Assembly: GCF_024362695.1 (NCBI RefSeq)
Contig: NC_065407.1
Location: forward strand, 11,346,001-11,410,000
Length of the DNA: 64,000 bases
Reading direction: 5' to 3'
DNA from: Pectinophora gossypiella
Lineage: Eukaryota; Arthropoda; Insecta; Lepidoptera; Gelechiidae
Positions 1 through 11,030 of the stretch are shown here, in pieces; positions within the stretch are counted from its first letter, which is position 1; every line of letters starts with the position of its first letter. A program made the translations under genes and the position numbers. The notes beneath the pieces were generated by a model that searched no databases, was not told where the DNA came from, and saw only the letters and a list, made by a program, of their open reading frames with translations.

Positions 1-2144
1 GTTCATCAAACAGCACAATCCCTCTATCGGTTTTTACGAAATTCCCGGGATTATAAACAGCTGAATGCGTATTTTGTTTTTGTACGTTGCCATTCTAGCC
101 TAGAAGCAAATCCTTGTAATGTCCAACCTCTAATTCTAGAGTAAGTACTTATGTAATTCTAGGTATTCTTTTTTTGTGTTATACGAATGTGATGGTATGC
201 CTTTGTATTGAATTGGAGCTGACATTCCGTACCACTGGCTCCCCAGACACTCGCCGTCGGATTCTACAGACACTCCCGTCTAAATACTAGACGACTGCTG
301 CCAACGAATTCCACTTATACCTACTTATATTTATTCTTAATTATATCTTCTAATGATGTAATCACTAAATCACTTGTACTCCACCAATCAATCAAATTGT
401 TTTCTGCACATAAAAACAAAACAAATAGTACAACAAATGGACAAAAGTACGTACAATCGACGGTCTTATTCCTAAACATCAATTTCTTCCCAGCAACCTT
501 CTATTAATTGACATTTATGTAACATTATTAGGTACGAACGTTTTTTTAATGTTTCACGAGTTTTGGTACAAAATAACACAAGTGGATTCGAGATAAATAG
601 ATTTGGTCGCATTAAACTAAGAAATTTAAATAGCTGTAAGTACCAAAAGAACACGTACATACCTATGTAATTTAGACCATAAATGTTTGCTGGGAAGCTA
701 GTACTAGGGAGACTAATAAGTGCTCTCGTTGATGTCTTTTATATGGAGCTCAATCACTATAATGTAAGTTATCAGAAAATGTTACTTCAGCAGTTTGTGA
801 ACCCACTTTGTAAAATTCCATTATTAAATCAGTTACTATGAATCCAATTTACAATAAACTGCTTAAATAATTTTATCGTAAATTGATCGTCGAACGGGTC
901 CAATATGGCAATCAGGAGACGGGGGAACCCAGGCGTACATTCCTATATTTATTGCTTTTTATCAGTCCCCATCGAGGTAAATTATCTGAACGATAAATCA
1001 ATAGAGGGTATGCTGACCTGTCCGATATAATTTCGCATTGATTGGTAACACCCTTATAATTTGCAATGGCATGAAAATGTTCCAGATCCAAACCTACGAC
1101 TTTATTACTTACATATACGGGAAAAAGTTTGAACTTACTTCAAAGAATAAAATGTAAATACAACCTATTGAAACCTAAAACGTAACCGATATACAATGAA
1201 TGAGGAAATGTAAAGAGAATGTATGAAAGATTTATGGAGAGGAAGGCCTCAGAAATTCAGCACATTTTAAAGAAAGGCCTCTAAGGCCTCTAAAGTACAC
1301 GTCCTAAGACAAATAACGTATGATTATAAATTGATGAAATGTCATGAAAATTATACATGTGTCTTCTGTTCGAGTCAAGTAGGTTCCCAAATGATGTTTT
1401 ATTGAGATCTTGTTGTTAATATTAGAGACTGTTTAATAATTGATACACAGAACACGAGGCAACTCCTTTGATTCGTTGAAGACGACTTTGAACATTCAAG
1501 AATGTAGAATTACTACTTAGTAAGTGAAAAAAAATATATTATAAAAAATAAAACACCTTACTGCTCACTAAAAAGAGCAAAACAAGCCCCACAAGAACAT
1601 TGTTTAAACATTGGTTAAACAATACAAAATGCACTAGGAAATTTATTCGTAATCGATAGTTAAATAATTAAAAACTTTTTCTAAATACTAAGTAAGTAAA
1701 TATAATTTATAAATGTTTTCACTAACACAGACAGAATTATCGATTATTACAAAACCTACATAAAACAATGAATATACTTACTCAACTCTTGCAATGTCAT
1801 AGTTCAATTAAAATGTTTTCTTGGTGACAGTTTCAACTCTGGAGAAGCTGTCTGACTTAGAACTTGAATGAAAGCTTAATAAGTTTTTCTCATTTCCCAC
1901 GCTAGTGAAGGGAAAGCAAATGGTTTTCTTTCCGACATTGTTTACTTAGGACAAACTCTAGTTAAATTACTATTTATCTACCGTTTGTTGAACACAGAAT
2001 TAAACAGTAAAGAAACTAGCATAGACTAGGTGGAAAAGGTTGTTTGTTTATAACAAAACAAAAAAAAATGAGAACAAGTAAAAACATAGGCATATTGTAG
2101 AAACAGACAGCGGGAATGTGTCCTTTCTAAAATATAGACCATTT
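1..2144. other. Gene-free AT-rich stretch
   Basis: I see no exon with coherent coding sense and good splice sites, no RNA gene and no recognisable mobile element here. The only longer open frame (472-660, minus, 62 codons) has low-complexity composition and no family resemblance. The stretch is probably intron or intergenic DNA. Confidence 0.5.
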
Positions 2145-2292
2145 CACAGGGTGATAGTGACACCGTAACGATAACTTTTGGGAATGATTCAGACATTCTG
2201 AGTTGATATCAAGCGGAATTTCCTGTGCGAAAAATTCATGATTCATTTTGTGTTTTTAAATTTATTTTCGATCCCATATTGTGCTTTAAGCT
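2145..2292. mobile_element. MITE-A copy 1 (one arm only)
   Basis: It starts CAGGGTGATAGTGACACCG and carries the family inner motif GAGTTGATATCAAG. The sequence runs into the T-rich centre, but the second inverted arm is missing. It is a truncated copy of the palindromic MITE that occurs about ten times in this window. Boundaries are approximate on the right. Confidence 0.7.
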
Positions 2293-2384
2293 GCATAAAA
2301 TGCAAATTTAAAATAAAAATGGAAAATTATTAAAACCATCAATGTAAATCGAACAACGCCTATAATCGCTAGACTACGTATATA

Positions 2385-2611
2385 CAGGGCGTTAGTGACA
2401 TCGTAACGAATACTAAGCGGGATGATTCAGATCATGATTCTGAGTTGATATCAAATGGAATTTTAAAATATAAGTGTTTTTTTTATTTTTTTTTTTAAAT
2501 TATTTTCAATTCTATACTTTTGCGATGGAAATGTCCACTTGATGTCAACTCAGAATAATGAGCTAAATCATGCCTCTCAGTATTTATTACGCTGTCATCA
2601 CTTACACCCCG
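2385..2611. mobile_element. MITE-A copy 2 (both arms)
   Basis: This is an imperfect palindrome of about 227 bp flanked by TA on both sides. The left end begins CAGGGCGTTAGTGACATCG. The right end is its degenerate complement ending in CACCCCG-TA (family form CACCCTG-TA). The arms share GAGTTGATATCAA and ATCAACTCAGAAT-type inner motifs around a T-rich centre. TA flanks and short inverted ends fit a Tc1/mariner-mobilised MITE. No coding capacity is seen. Confidence 0.75.
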
Positions 2612-2642
2612 TACAAGTACGCACAGGTATACGAGTATGTAT

Positions 2643-2848
2643 GTTTGTGACACCGTAAAGAATACTGAGGGGGATGATTCAGACCATAATTCTGAGTTGA
2701 TATCAAATGGAATTTCCTGTCAGAAAAGTCAAGAAAATTTAAGTGTCTTTTCCATACTTAAGCGACGGAAAATTGCAATTGATATCAACTAATCATGGTC
2801 TGAATCATTTCTCAAAGTCTACTTTACGACGTTACTAAACGATAGACA
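2643..2848. mobile_element. MITE-A copy 3
   Basis: Third copy in 700 bp. The left arm has lost its terminal CAGGGTG and begins near GTTTGTGACACCGTAAAG. The right arm ends at a degenerate GTTACTAAACG. The inner inverted motifs GATGATTCAGACCATAATTC and GAATCATTTCTC are retained. Spacing to copy 2 is only about 30 bp. Confidence 0.65.
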
Positions 2849-2984
2849 AAGTTTAGTGACAAAACTCTTTTGTATTACTTACATAATTGAATATAGTCAT
2901 AGTTTATTATGCGCTGGATGTACCTTTGACTACTCCAACTGGGATATGTTATTTGTTATAAGTAATTAGATAAAAAGCTGTAAC

Positions 2985-3245
2985 GAAGTTTTATTAATTG
3001 TATCTGACTAAGTAGTGTAATGGAGCATACTCCACCACGCTGTTCCACTGCGGGTTGGTGGAGGTGTTTTTACGGCTAATAGCCGGGACCAACGACTTAA
3101 CGTGCCCTCCGAAGCACGGAATCATTTTACTTTTTCGGACAATCAGGTGATTCAAGCCTGAAAAGTCCTTACCAAACAAAGGACAGTCTCACAAAGTGAT
3201 TTCGACAATGTCCCCGTCGGGAATCGAACCCGGACCTCCAGATCG
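2985..3245 (-). repeat. SINE-like retroposon with a tRNA-type B box
   Basis: Read on the minus strand, a pol III B-box-like motif (GGTTCGATTCC, about 3218-3228) is followed by a body containing GGAGGGCACGTTAAG. The 3' section has CCACCAACCCGCAGTGG and TGGTGGAGTATGCTCC. A related 3' section reappears on the plus strand at 47,240-47,345. I recognise the body as a common lepidopteran non-autonomous retroposon type. The A box is not convincing, so the head may be truncated. Confidence 0.6.
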
Positions 3246-4142
3246 TGTTTCTCAGTATGTCAGTATTTATGTAAGTAGTGTAATAATGCGTATTAAAGGC
3301 CGATGTGAGCGTACGGCCGCTAAACATGAACGAATTTAATATAAGTACCTTGCTTGCCCGGAGCCGCGTGGTTTGACCTGACCACGTACACTGCCTATAT
3401 TGATTTAACCTATTCCCGACCACCCCGCTTACTATATTTTCCTTCGTTCATAAAAAAATATTAGCAGTAAGAGCTACTCACAAAAAATTCAATGGTACTC
3501 GTAAGTATAGTTTCTAAATAAAATATTTTCATACTAGAAAATGTCATATCATTACTACATAAACCATAAATATGTAAAAATAAGGAATTAGGCGCATTAG
3601 GGCTAATTCTCATTATGGCAACCGACTCGTAAATGAACTACTTCTCATTAAGGAAACTTCTCATTTATGAGGTTTATTTTAAAGTGAACGTTGAACTAAT
3701 TGTTTGAACCAAAACTGCCCATTGGAAGCTGAAGTTGAATGTTGTCATAGGAATGGAAATACTATATTAGCTTTGTTTGTGTTACTTCAGGACTAATAAA
3801 ACTTTAACTTTTTTTTTGTTTTGACTTTATATTTCAATCGACTTTATATAAATATGTTCATTGAATACATGCACACATGAGATCGCGCATTTCTCGTTTG
3901 GGTAGGTAGAGACCACATAGTTCGGTATGTAAGGTGCTTTTTAGTTTCAAATTAATGAATGAAAGATTAAGCAATTACAAAAACATTTTTTTTCTTTTAT
4001 TCTCTAAAAAAAACTTCTAAAGTAGGCTGAATGACGTTTATGCTGCCTTTGCTTAGTTTGTATTAATAATATTGACGTTTTGTTAGGGTAATGTGCCCAA
4101 ACTGTGGGCGGTCCCTAAGAGTACTCAAGCCCTATTGGGCTT

Positions 4143-4186
4143 AAAATATTGTATTTATATCTTATTAGATATAAATACAATATTTT
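4143..4186. repeat. Perfect 20-bp inverted repeat, 4-nt loop
   Basis: AAAATATTGTATTTATATCT and its exact complement are separated by TATT. This hairpin could form a cruciform or a transcript stem. It has no poly-T context or neighbouring gene that would make it a terminator. Confidence 0.75.
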
Positions 4187-4384
4187 CATTTCTATAATTT
4201 TGAATAGTTTATGCTTCTAATAAATTATGATGGTCATAGGAGTTATTTCATTAAGTTTGTTAACCGCACACTCTTTGAACACTTTACCCTAGTAAAAGAT
4301 ACCCTAGTAAGATTATATTAAATTTTATTTATTATAAACGGCATTTAACAATTACAATTTGGGTGCCTTTAAAGGTCAAATATA

Positions 4385-4579
4385 CAGGTGTTAATGACGT
4401 CGTAACGAAAACTGAGAGACGATTCGAAGTGGAATTCGCAAAATTATAGAACTGAAAATAATTTTTAAAAACACCAACTTTTGCACGTTTTTCCAATAGG
4501 AGATTTCACTTGTTATCAACTCAGAATCATGGTCTGAATCATCCCCCAGAGTTTTTGTTACGGTGTCACTAGCACCCAT
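4385..4579. mobile_element. MITE-A copy 4
   Basis: The left end is TA|CAGGTGTTAATGACGTCG. The right arm contains TATCAACTCAGAATCATGG and ends GTCACTAGCACCC. Both arms are present, around a centre of T/A-rich sequence. Confidence 0.7.
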
Positions 4580-4769
4580 GCGTACACGTATGCCTACACT
4601 ACACGTATACCTTTAAGTACGGTCACGAGCATTAATATGTATACACTTTGGTACCATGTCACATTAACTTTTTTAACGAATTGAACTGTAAGTCTCAGTA
4701 AATGTCAAATATGTTAGTGCGACAGAGTCCTAAAGTGGGCACATTATATTGCTCATGAATGTACTAGTA

Positions 4770-4965
4770 CATGGTGTAAATAACGTCGTAACGAATTCTG
4801 AGGGTATTAATATCACGTAGAATTTTTCATTTTAAAAATAATTTAAAAAAAACTCTCAAAAACAAAATCATGAATTTTGCGACGGGAAATGCCGTTTGAT
4901 ATCAACTCAGATTCACGGTCTGAATTATCCTCTTCAGTATTCTTTACGATGTCACTAACACCCTG
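4770..4965. mobile_element. MITE-A copy 5
   Basis: The left arm is degenerate (ATGGTGTAAATAACGTCG). The right arm is intact and ends CACTAACACCCTG|TA. It lies about 190 bp from copy 4. Confidence 0.7.
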
Positions 4966-6487
4966 TATACATGATGTTTTCTAAATTAAACACTATCCGA
5001 CTGATTTAAGAGCTAAAACTAGAGAAATAAAGCTAATTAAGACGAAATCTTGAAATGGTCTTAGAATTTAATGGTTTTTGAATATATTTTTTGTCTTAGA
5101 TTTTAACGTAATTTATTTTTGACCTACATAATGAATTTCATTTAATTCTATTACCATCCAAACAGCTTTTCTTCTTCCACTTTCATCAAAATTTTCATGC
5201 ATGCTCACTGGTTTAGAGTTTGAATACAAAGAGACTTGAATATTAAAGTTATTAAATAAGTACGTCAAAATAAATAAATAAGTACTTACAAATAAAATTA
5301 TCCATTAGTTGAAAGTACAAACAAAAATGTCACTGCTTAAATCTATTATTCCAAAAAATATCGCTTTTAAAACATAATTAATAAATAGGTATCATTTCAA
5401 CTTGAACAAACTTCCTGGAAATCTGTAAAACAATTTAAGTATATTGTTAAACTTTTACTTTCAACCTTACATTTAGCTAGCTGAACGTAAAAAAAAATCG
5501 AATACAGCGCTTAATATTATTTTGACTTATTATTGTGAGTGAACGAAATGGTCTAAGAGGAATAATTGTGATGACGTGTCTGAGTGTAGGTTAGTGATAG
5601 GTATGTGACGTACAAGCCCAGACGCACTCGATGTTCATCACAGTCTGAAGTAACTAATGCAGAGATATACCTCTGCATTATCCTCAGGTAAATAATATTT
5701 AAATTATATGTACCCCTTGTTATTTTAATTAAACACAGCGCAGATATTGCGAGCCTAACTAATTTTGTCCCATTTACGCTTAAGAACCGGGGTAGGGTAG
5801 CCGGGTAGTATTTCCGTCATTCATAGAGATCCGTGATCGTTTGTTATCCCCTGAAATTACGGCCGTCACAATAAATTCAGGTATGTATGTGAAATACAAA
5901 ACACAAACATTCCCAAACGACATCACTCCTCCGTGCGCGTATTTACAAAACCAATTTATTAAATTGCCGTTCGATTCAAATGTAATACGTTTAGCATCGA
6001 TCGATATGTAAAGTCACGGGCTGACGGGATGCTCATTGTCTTGTGTTCACGTTTTATTGTACTTATAGGTCCCTAGACGCGCACGGCGGCCTTCTGTCGA
6101 CCCTCGAACCAGCTCGTAGCTTGCGGCATTCTGCTCGCACCACCTGTGATGCCGAGTTTTCTTCATTTAGATACTTGAACGTTATTTATGGTTCATCTGT
6201 CCAACTTCGGCCATCAATTACCTAAGCCAGTTACAAGACTAGAAGACATAGTTTCCAACTTACAGCATGTTCCGCCCTATAATGCCGGGCGTATTAAATG
6301 ATAAAGTGTAATCAATCACAATTAAAGAAGAAATTTCTCGTCTGGTTCGTGAACTACTAATTTAGGTGTAATGTATCTGCCAAAAGCAAATATCAGGTGA
6401 ATGGATTGTAAACAATAGCTTGTTAATTTCTATTGACATTGGTTGGTAGCTGCGTTACTCTCTCGTTTGAAGATACAAGAGAATGTG
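4966..6487. other. Gene-free stretch with a small hairpin
   Basis: No coding exon is recognised. A perfect 10-bp hairpin (TAATGCAGAG, 6-nt loop, CTCTGCATTA) lies at 5655-5680. A 183-bp open frame at 6043-6225 is GC-richer than its surroundings but matches nothing I know. Confidence 0.45.
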
Positions 6488-6640
6488 GAACTTTCCAGGC
6501 TACGTTCTCCAAAATAAATATAAATGGCGCTATAAAGATTTAACCTTCTAATTTAATGGATAACAGGCATATGGTATCTTCTGTCTTTGTTTTTGGGTAT
6601 AAATGATGACCCTTGTTACTACACCCAGGGACAACACATC
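6488..6640. mobile_element. MITE-B half copy
   Basis: Contains CTTTCCAGGCTACGTTC, AAATGGCGCTATAAAGATTT and TTTTTGGGTATAAATGATGA in order. The same blocks occur, reverse-complemented, in the right half of the fuller element at 59,598-59,936. This is therefore one arm of the same family. Confidence 0.55.
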
Positions 6641-6742
6641 TTCCACCCATTATTATTCTGATCAGAATAAATAGAAGCAATTTACGCAGGAACATAATTC
6701 TATACATAATCTGATTCAAATATATAAAAAAAAATAAAAAAT

Positions 6743-6788
6743 ATTGTTGCTTAAACTATTAAAGTAATTGTTTAAGCAACAATTACTT
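6743..6788. repeat. Two overlapping alternative hairpins
   Basis: ATTGTTGCTTAAAC (6743-6756) pairs with GTTTAAGCAACAAT (6770-6783). In addition AAAGTAATT (6760-6768) pairs with AATTACTTT (6780-6788). The two stems share bases and cannot form together. No adjacent gene suggests a regulatory use. Confidence 0.6.
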
Positions 6789-7674
6789 TTATATATGCTT
6801 CTGTCATGACTTTCCAATTTTTGAATAATTATGTACCCGAGTAATGAGAAAATAGGTAATTATCACATTAAATCTGGAAAGACCCTCATTGTTAATTTAA
6901 GTTGTAAACAAAATAAGATACCTACAATGTTGTCGAGAGACTGGATTGACGTAGGCACAAAGCATACCTAAAGCAAATACAAGATTTAAGCACTTTAAAC
7001 TTCCATAAAATCAATACACGCTGTTGAAACCGAAATTACTACGGTCGAGACAGTATTTTGAAAATCACGAAAGACGTGTGGCTTTCACTCACATGCAAGG
7101 AAATTCCCTTACGACAAAATGCCCTTGAAGGTAATATTTCTGAAAAGGGAAACTCTATTTATCTACGTATGTTGCGCTCATCTTCATCAAGTGCACAATA
7201 ACATGCTACTACATAATGGAAACTTATACAATTCTTTCAACACACTCTAATTTCATTATATCAGAAAAGACAACTTTGGACAATAGACTCTGCAATGTAA
7301 TATTGTTTTACTCTTGTCTTGTCTAGGCGTATACTGCTGGAATCTCTAATATTACTTTGCTATTTTACTTTATAAGTACCCGTTTATTCGCAGCCACAGA
7401 TAATTGTAGCTCGCTTTTTTGTTACCGCCGCAAGAAGGTCGTCAGTTTTGGTTACCAAAATATCTAAGACCATAGATACTCTGTATGTTAAACGTTGTTT
7501 TCCATGTATAATATAAACGTCAACAGATGTCTTTTGTTCCACTGTTACCATTACGATAGGCGTGTACTGCCCGAGTTTACATACATAACAAATGAAATCT
7601 ATTACGAGCTCGCATTGTGCAAAGCGAAACATTCTGAATAACCAAACGAAAACATTGGAACACCGGCTATATTT

Positions 7675-8372
7675 TAGGGAACCGGTTTTTCGGTTCCCGG
7701 GTACCCGGTTTTTTCGGTTCTTTTAAAAATCAATAAAATTATATTTTACTATGCGATGTAGCAATGTATAGAGTACGCCACTTGGTACGCAGGAATAACT
7801 AGAATTTACCTTTTTGTAAACAGCAACAAATTGGGCAAACGCCCGGTGCGGCGGAAACCCAGAGGGTTGGGGCTGCACCACGGTCGCCATTGTCCGGCTA
7901 GTCCTGGTTGCACCGACTACCAGAGCCTTTCGAGGATAAAAGATTATCTACTTAGTGCTTTTGGTTGGTTTTGAGTGACGTCAGACTGACTAGCCTATAC
8001 TGGAGGGTACCGTAATCCAAGCCACGGTCTTGCTGATGACCGAGCGCAGGTAGTTGGGGCCAAAGTAGCACACGAGTTACGTGACAAAGGGTACCTTGCG
8101 GAAAAATCTTGCGATATCTCCCCTGTACCAGTTGGCGACTGGACGGGAAGACCGGGTAGCTATTTCAGGGTGGTTAAGGCGTCATTGTTCAGGATTAGCT
8201 CAAGTAATCTACTTGGTAGAAGCAACATCTCCACCCAGTGGTCACATTCCAAAACTCTACACAAAACTAAAACGCGTAGTAATGTCCATTTTTATCGATT
8301 TCAAAAGAACCGAAAACCGGTTCTTGAGCTTATTCTTTGGGAACCGGGAAAATCCGGTTCCGATGCCCTACT
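7675..8372. mobile_element. Element of about 700 bp bounded by ACCGGTTT-type inverted repeats
   Basis: The left end (7675-7735) has GGAACCGGTTTTTCGGTTCC followed by CGGTTCTTTT. The right end (8295-8372) has the inverted counterpart AAAGAACCGAAAACCGGTTC and CCGGGAAAATCCGGTTCC. The interior is GC-richer than the surroundings and holds an open frame of about 100 codons (8081-8392, plus) with no recognisable domain. The inverted ends suggest a non-autonomous DNA element. The family is unknown to me. Confidence 0.45.
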
Positions 8373-8404
8373 GTGAACATAACGTAACATAACCAGCCCA
8401 TATA

Positions 8405-8520
8405 AATGTCCCACTGCCGGGCATAGGCTTCCTCTCAGTTAACCGTATTACTGTGAAGTTTCATCAAAATCTGATCAGTAGATTTTGCGTGAAAGAGTAA
8501 CAAACATCCCCACAAAATTT
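8405..8520. repeat. Dispersed retroposon tail fragment
   Basis: CCCACTGCCGGGCATAGGC followed by AAATCTGATCAGTAGATTTT and GTGAAAGAGTAACAAACATC. These word combinations are familiar from 3' ends of lepidopteran LINE/SINE copies. The fragment lies directly right of the inverted-repeat element. Confidence 0.5.
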
Positions 8521-10815
8521 CGTGTTTATAATATTTGTAGGATTGGGAATACATTAAAAAGTTGTTGAGACTAGAAGTGAAAAGCCTTGCATTCAATCAA
8601 CAGGGACTTAGTAAATCTCTTTGATACCACTAATCTTTCGCAAGTTCTCTCAAAACAGTTCCCGGCAAGCGTCTTACTGAAGCTTAGCCATTTCCATTGC
8701 TTGTCCAGCCAACTCGGAGCAAATACATGGAGTAATCCCAGTCTGAATAATGATATTTACATAAAAACGGAGCAGTCTGATCTCTTGATATGAATGATTT
8801 ATTATAAACCTGCATACGTACTAACCCGCAATATAATATTCATCAAAATTCAAAAATATGTTTACTCAGTGGGTAACATAATTACACTTTGAATTGTCAT
8901 TTTTTACATAACGACCGTCCCATCCGCCTAAAATTACTGCTACTTCTCACAAATATTCGGGAAAAGGTTTACGAGTAAATTGTTGTGTTTCTTATGTGTT
9001 TGTGCACAAAAAGGTTTTTGTACAAACAAAACTACGTGAGTTTTTGTTGTAAGTATGTTGTTAAACAAAAATGTAGAAAATTAACAAATTACATGGGGGA
9101 TAGCTAGAGTGAATTCCATCCAACTATAAGAACAAGTCAAGCTTTCGCACCGGGTGTTTACCCACTCGTTAGTACTCACTTGACTCTCGGTAAGTTGAAA
9201 TGGTCGCAACCGACTGACTTTGTCGAGTCACTACGGATATTTTCAACCTGTATATTTACAAAATGGTGGTTATGCTTATATATAACCTTAGTTATGAAAA
9301 CTTCATGATTAGCATTTTGCGGCTATTGTTGCGGGTGTATTGAAACTTATACTTTATTTATTTAACAGATGTGCTTAAATTAAATAATAAAGCATATTCT
9401 TCGCCCGCTGGCATGTACCGACTCCCGGATTACAATTAAAGCGAAACACTTTTTAAGAATAAGTATATTTGAACGTCAGACGTCCGTCGTGTCAAGTGTA
9501 ACACAAATAATAGGATTTCCAATACCCTTGTTTCAAATTGATGACCTAATAAGATTCGAGAAAAGTCAGTGCGCCTCAATTCATCACTCAATAAAGTTTC
9601 GTAAACATCACTATCTATTTCCAGCGCCGTGTATCTTGTACAGTAGAACACAATCAAGGTGAAACAAGAATGTTTAGCAAATTAAACATCAAGTGGACAA
9701 AACTTGCGTCGTTAGCAGGCAGACGGGGAAAGGGCGCCGCAGTCGTTAACTCGTCGCGGACTGTTTGCCGACTCATTAGGCTAGCCTCTCGATTTGCTAA
9801 ACACGAAACATTTTCCGAAACACGTATACTACTCTTACTCGTGCTCTGAGCTTTTTATTTTATTTTATTAAAAGAAGCGAGATCGGTTTCAACCACAATA
9901 CCATAGGATGACCCATTTGGTTATCAGATAATTTCATGTCGCGATCTAAAGTAAATCACGCTAACCTAATAAGTGCTAACATTTCAAAGCATAATGAAAG
10001 GGGAAAATTATTTTGTCAGAAAAACAGGGTTTTTATATTATAGTACTCAGGATAACACATAAACACAGTATGACTACATGAAGAGAGACAAAAGGCACAA
10101 CTTTTCCCCAACAGAAAATTCTTCCAGTAGACCTGTGAGAGTAAAAGATACACATTAATTGGTATTTATTACACATTATTTTTTTTTTTTAGAAATCCAC
10201 GAGGTTCCTGTGCCTTTTGAGTTTAGAAAACAAAAGCCTTTTTTCTAATTATAGCTGAATAAACGGAAAATAAGGTAACGCAACCAGGTGTTCCAACTGT
10301 TTACTAACCGTATCAAAATCCAAGTAAGTAACAGAAATATTAAATTAAAAGCAAAACATTATACGTAAATCTCGATACATGAAATTAATCTCGAAATGAT
10401 ATCGTGGATGTTTGCAGGAAGTTCAAAGTAAGTATACCTATACTTTGCATAAAAATTGGCGCCATTTCCCAGGTGGAATGTTCAGGTGATCAAATATTAA
10501 CGTAATCAATTTAACCAACAACAACGCAAGATGCTATTAAACTTTAGTCTTCATAAAACTTTATGTAAGTAAGTAAATATATAAATGAATGAAACCTCAT
10601 GTCAATGTACGTCAAAGGAAACGATTCAATAAATCGATATTTGAATAATCATGGCGTGGACAGGATTCTAAGACGATTTTGATTATAGATTCTTGTTATT
10701 TTATGATAGATGTGGATTTTGTAGCGTGTACCGCGGGACGGGACAGGGCGGCGACACGGTGTTCATGTTTTAGGCATTTTTTTTATATGACTTATTGTAG
10801 ATTAGAACAATGCGG
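8521..10815. other. Gene-free stretch
   Basis: No exon, RNA gene or complete element is recognised. A small GC-richer pocket lies at about 9710-9800, with TGTTTAGCAAATT-like words inverted on either side. Nothing further can be supported. Confidence 0.45.
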
Positions 10816-11030
10816 AGCACTGGGTGTTGAATGAAGACTTCTTCGTCGTGCGCCTGCATGCCAGTACGCAGAGAACTGTCAAGTTTGAATACAGAAAAAT
10901 GGCTGAATGCGCAGCAACAAGCCTTATTCCATCAAGAATCGTCGTATCGTACACTCGCTCCGGTGGTAGCCAGTTCTCTGTATGCGTACTGGCATGCAGG
11001 CGCTCGTCGAAGGAGTCTTCACTCAACACT
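10816..11030. repeat. Inverted repeat with arms of about 57 bp
   Basis: The left arm 10,824-10,880 (GTGTTGAATGAAGACTTC through CGCCTGCATGCCAGTACGCA) is mirrored by the right arm 10,972-11,029 (TGCGTACTGGCATGCAGGCG through GTCTTCACTCAACAC). A single-copy centre of about 90 bp separates them. Open frames on both strands here are a consequence of the symmetry and are not genes. It is probably a MITE or a long hairpin locus. Confidence 0.65.
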
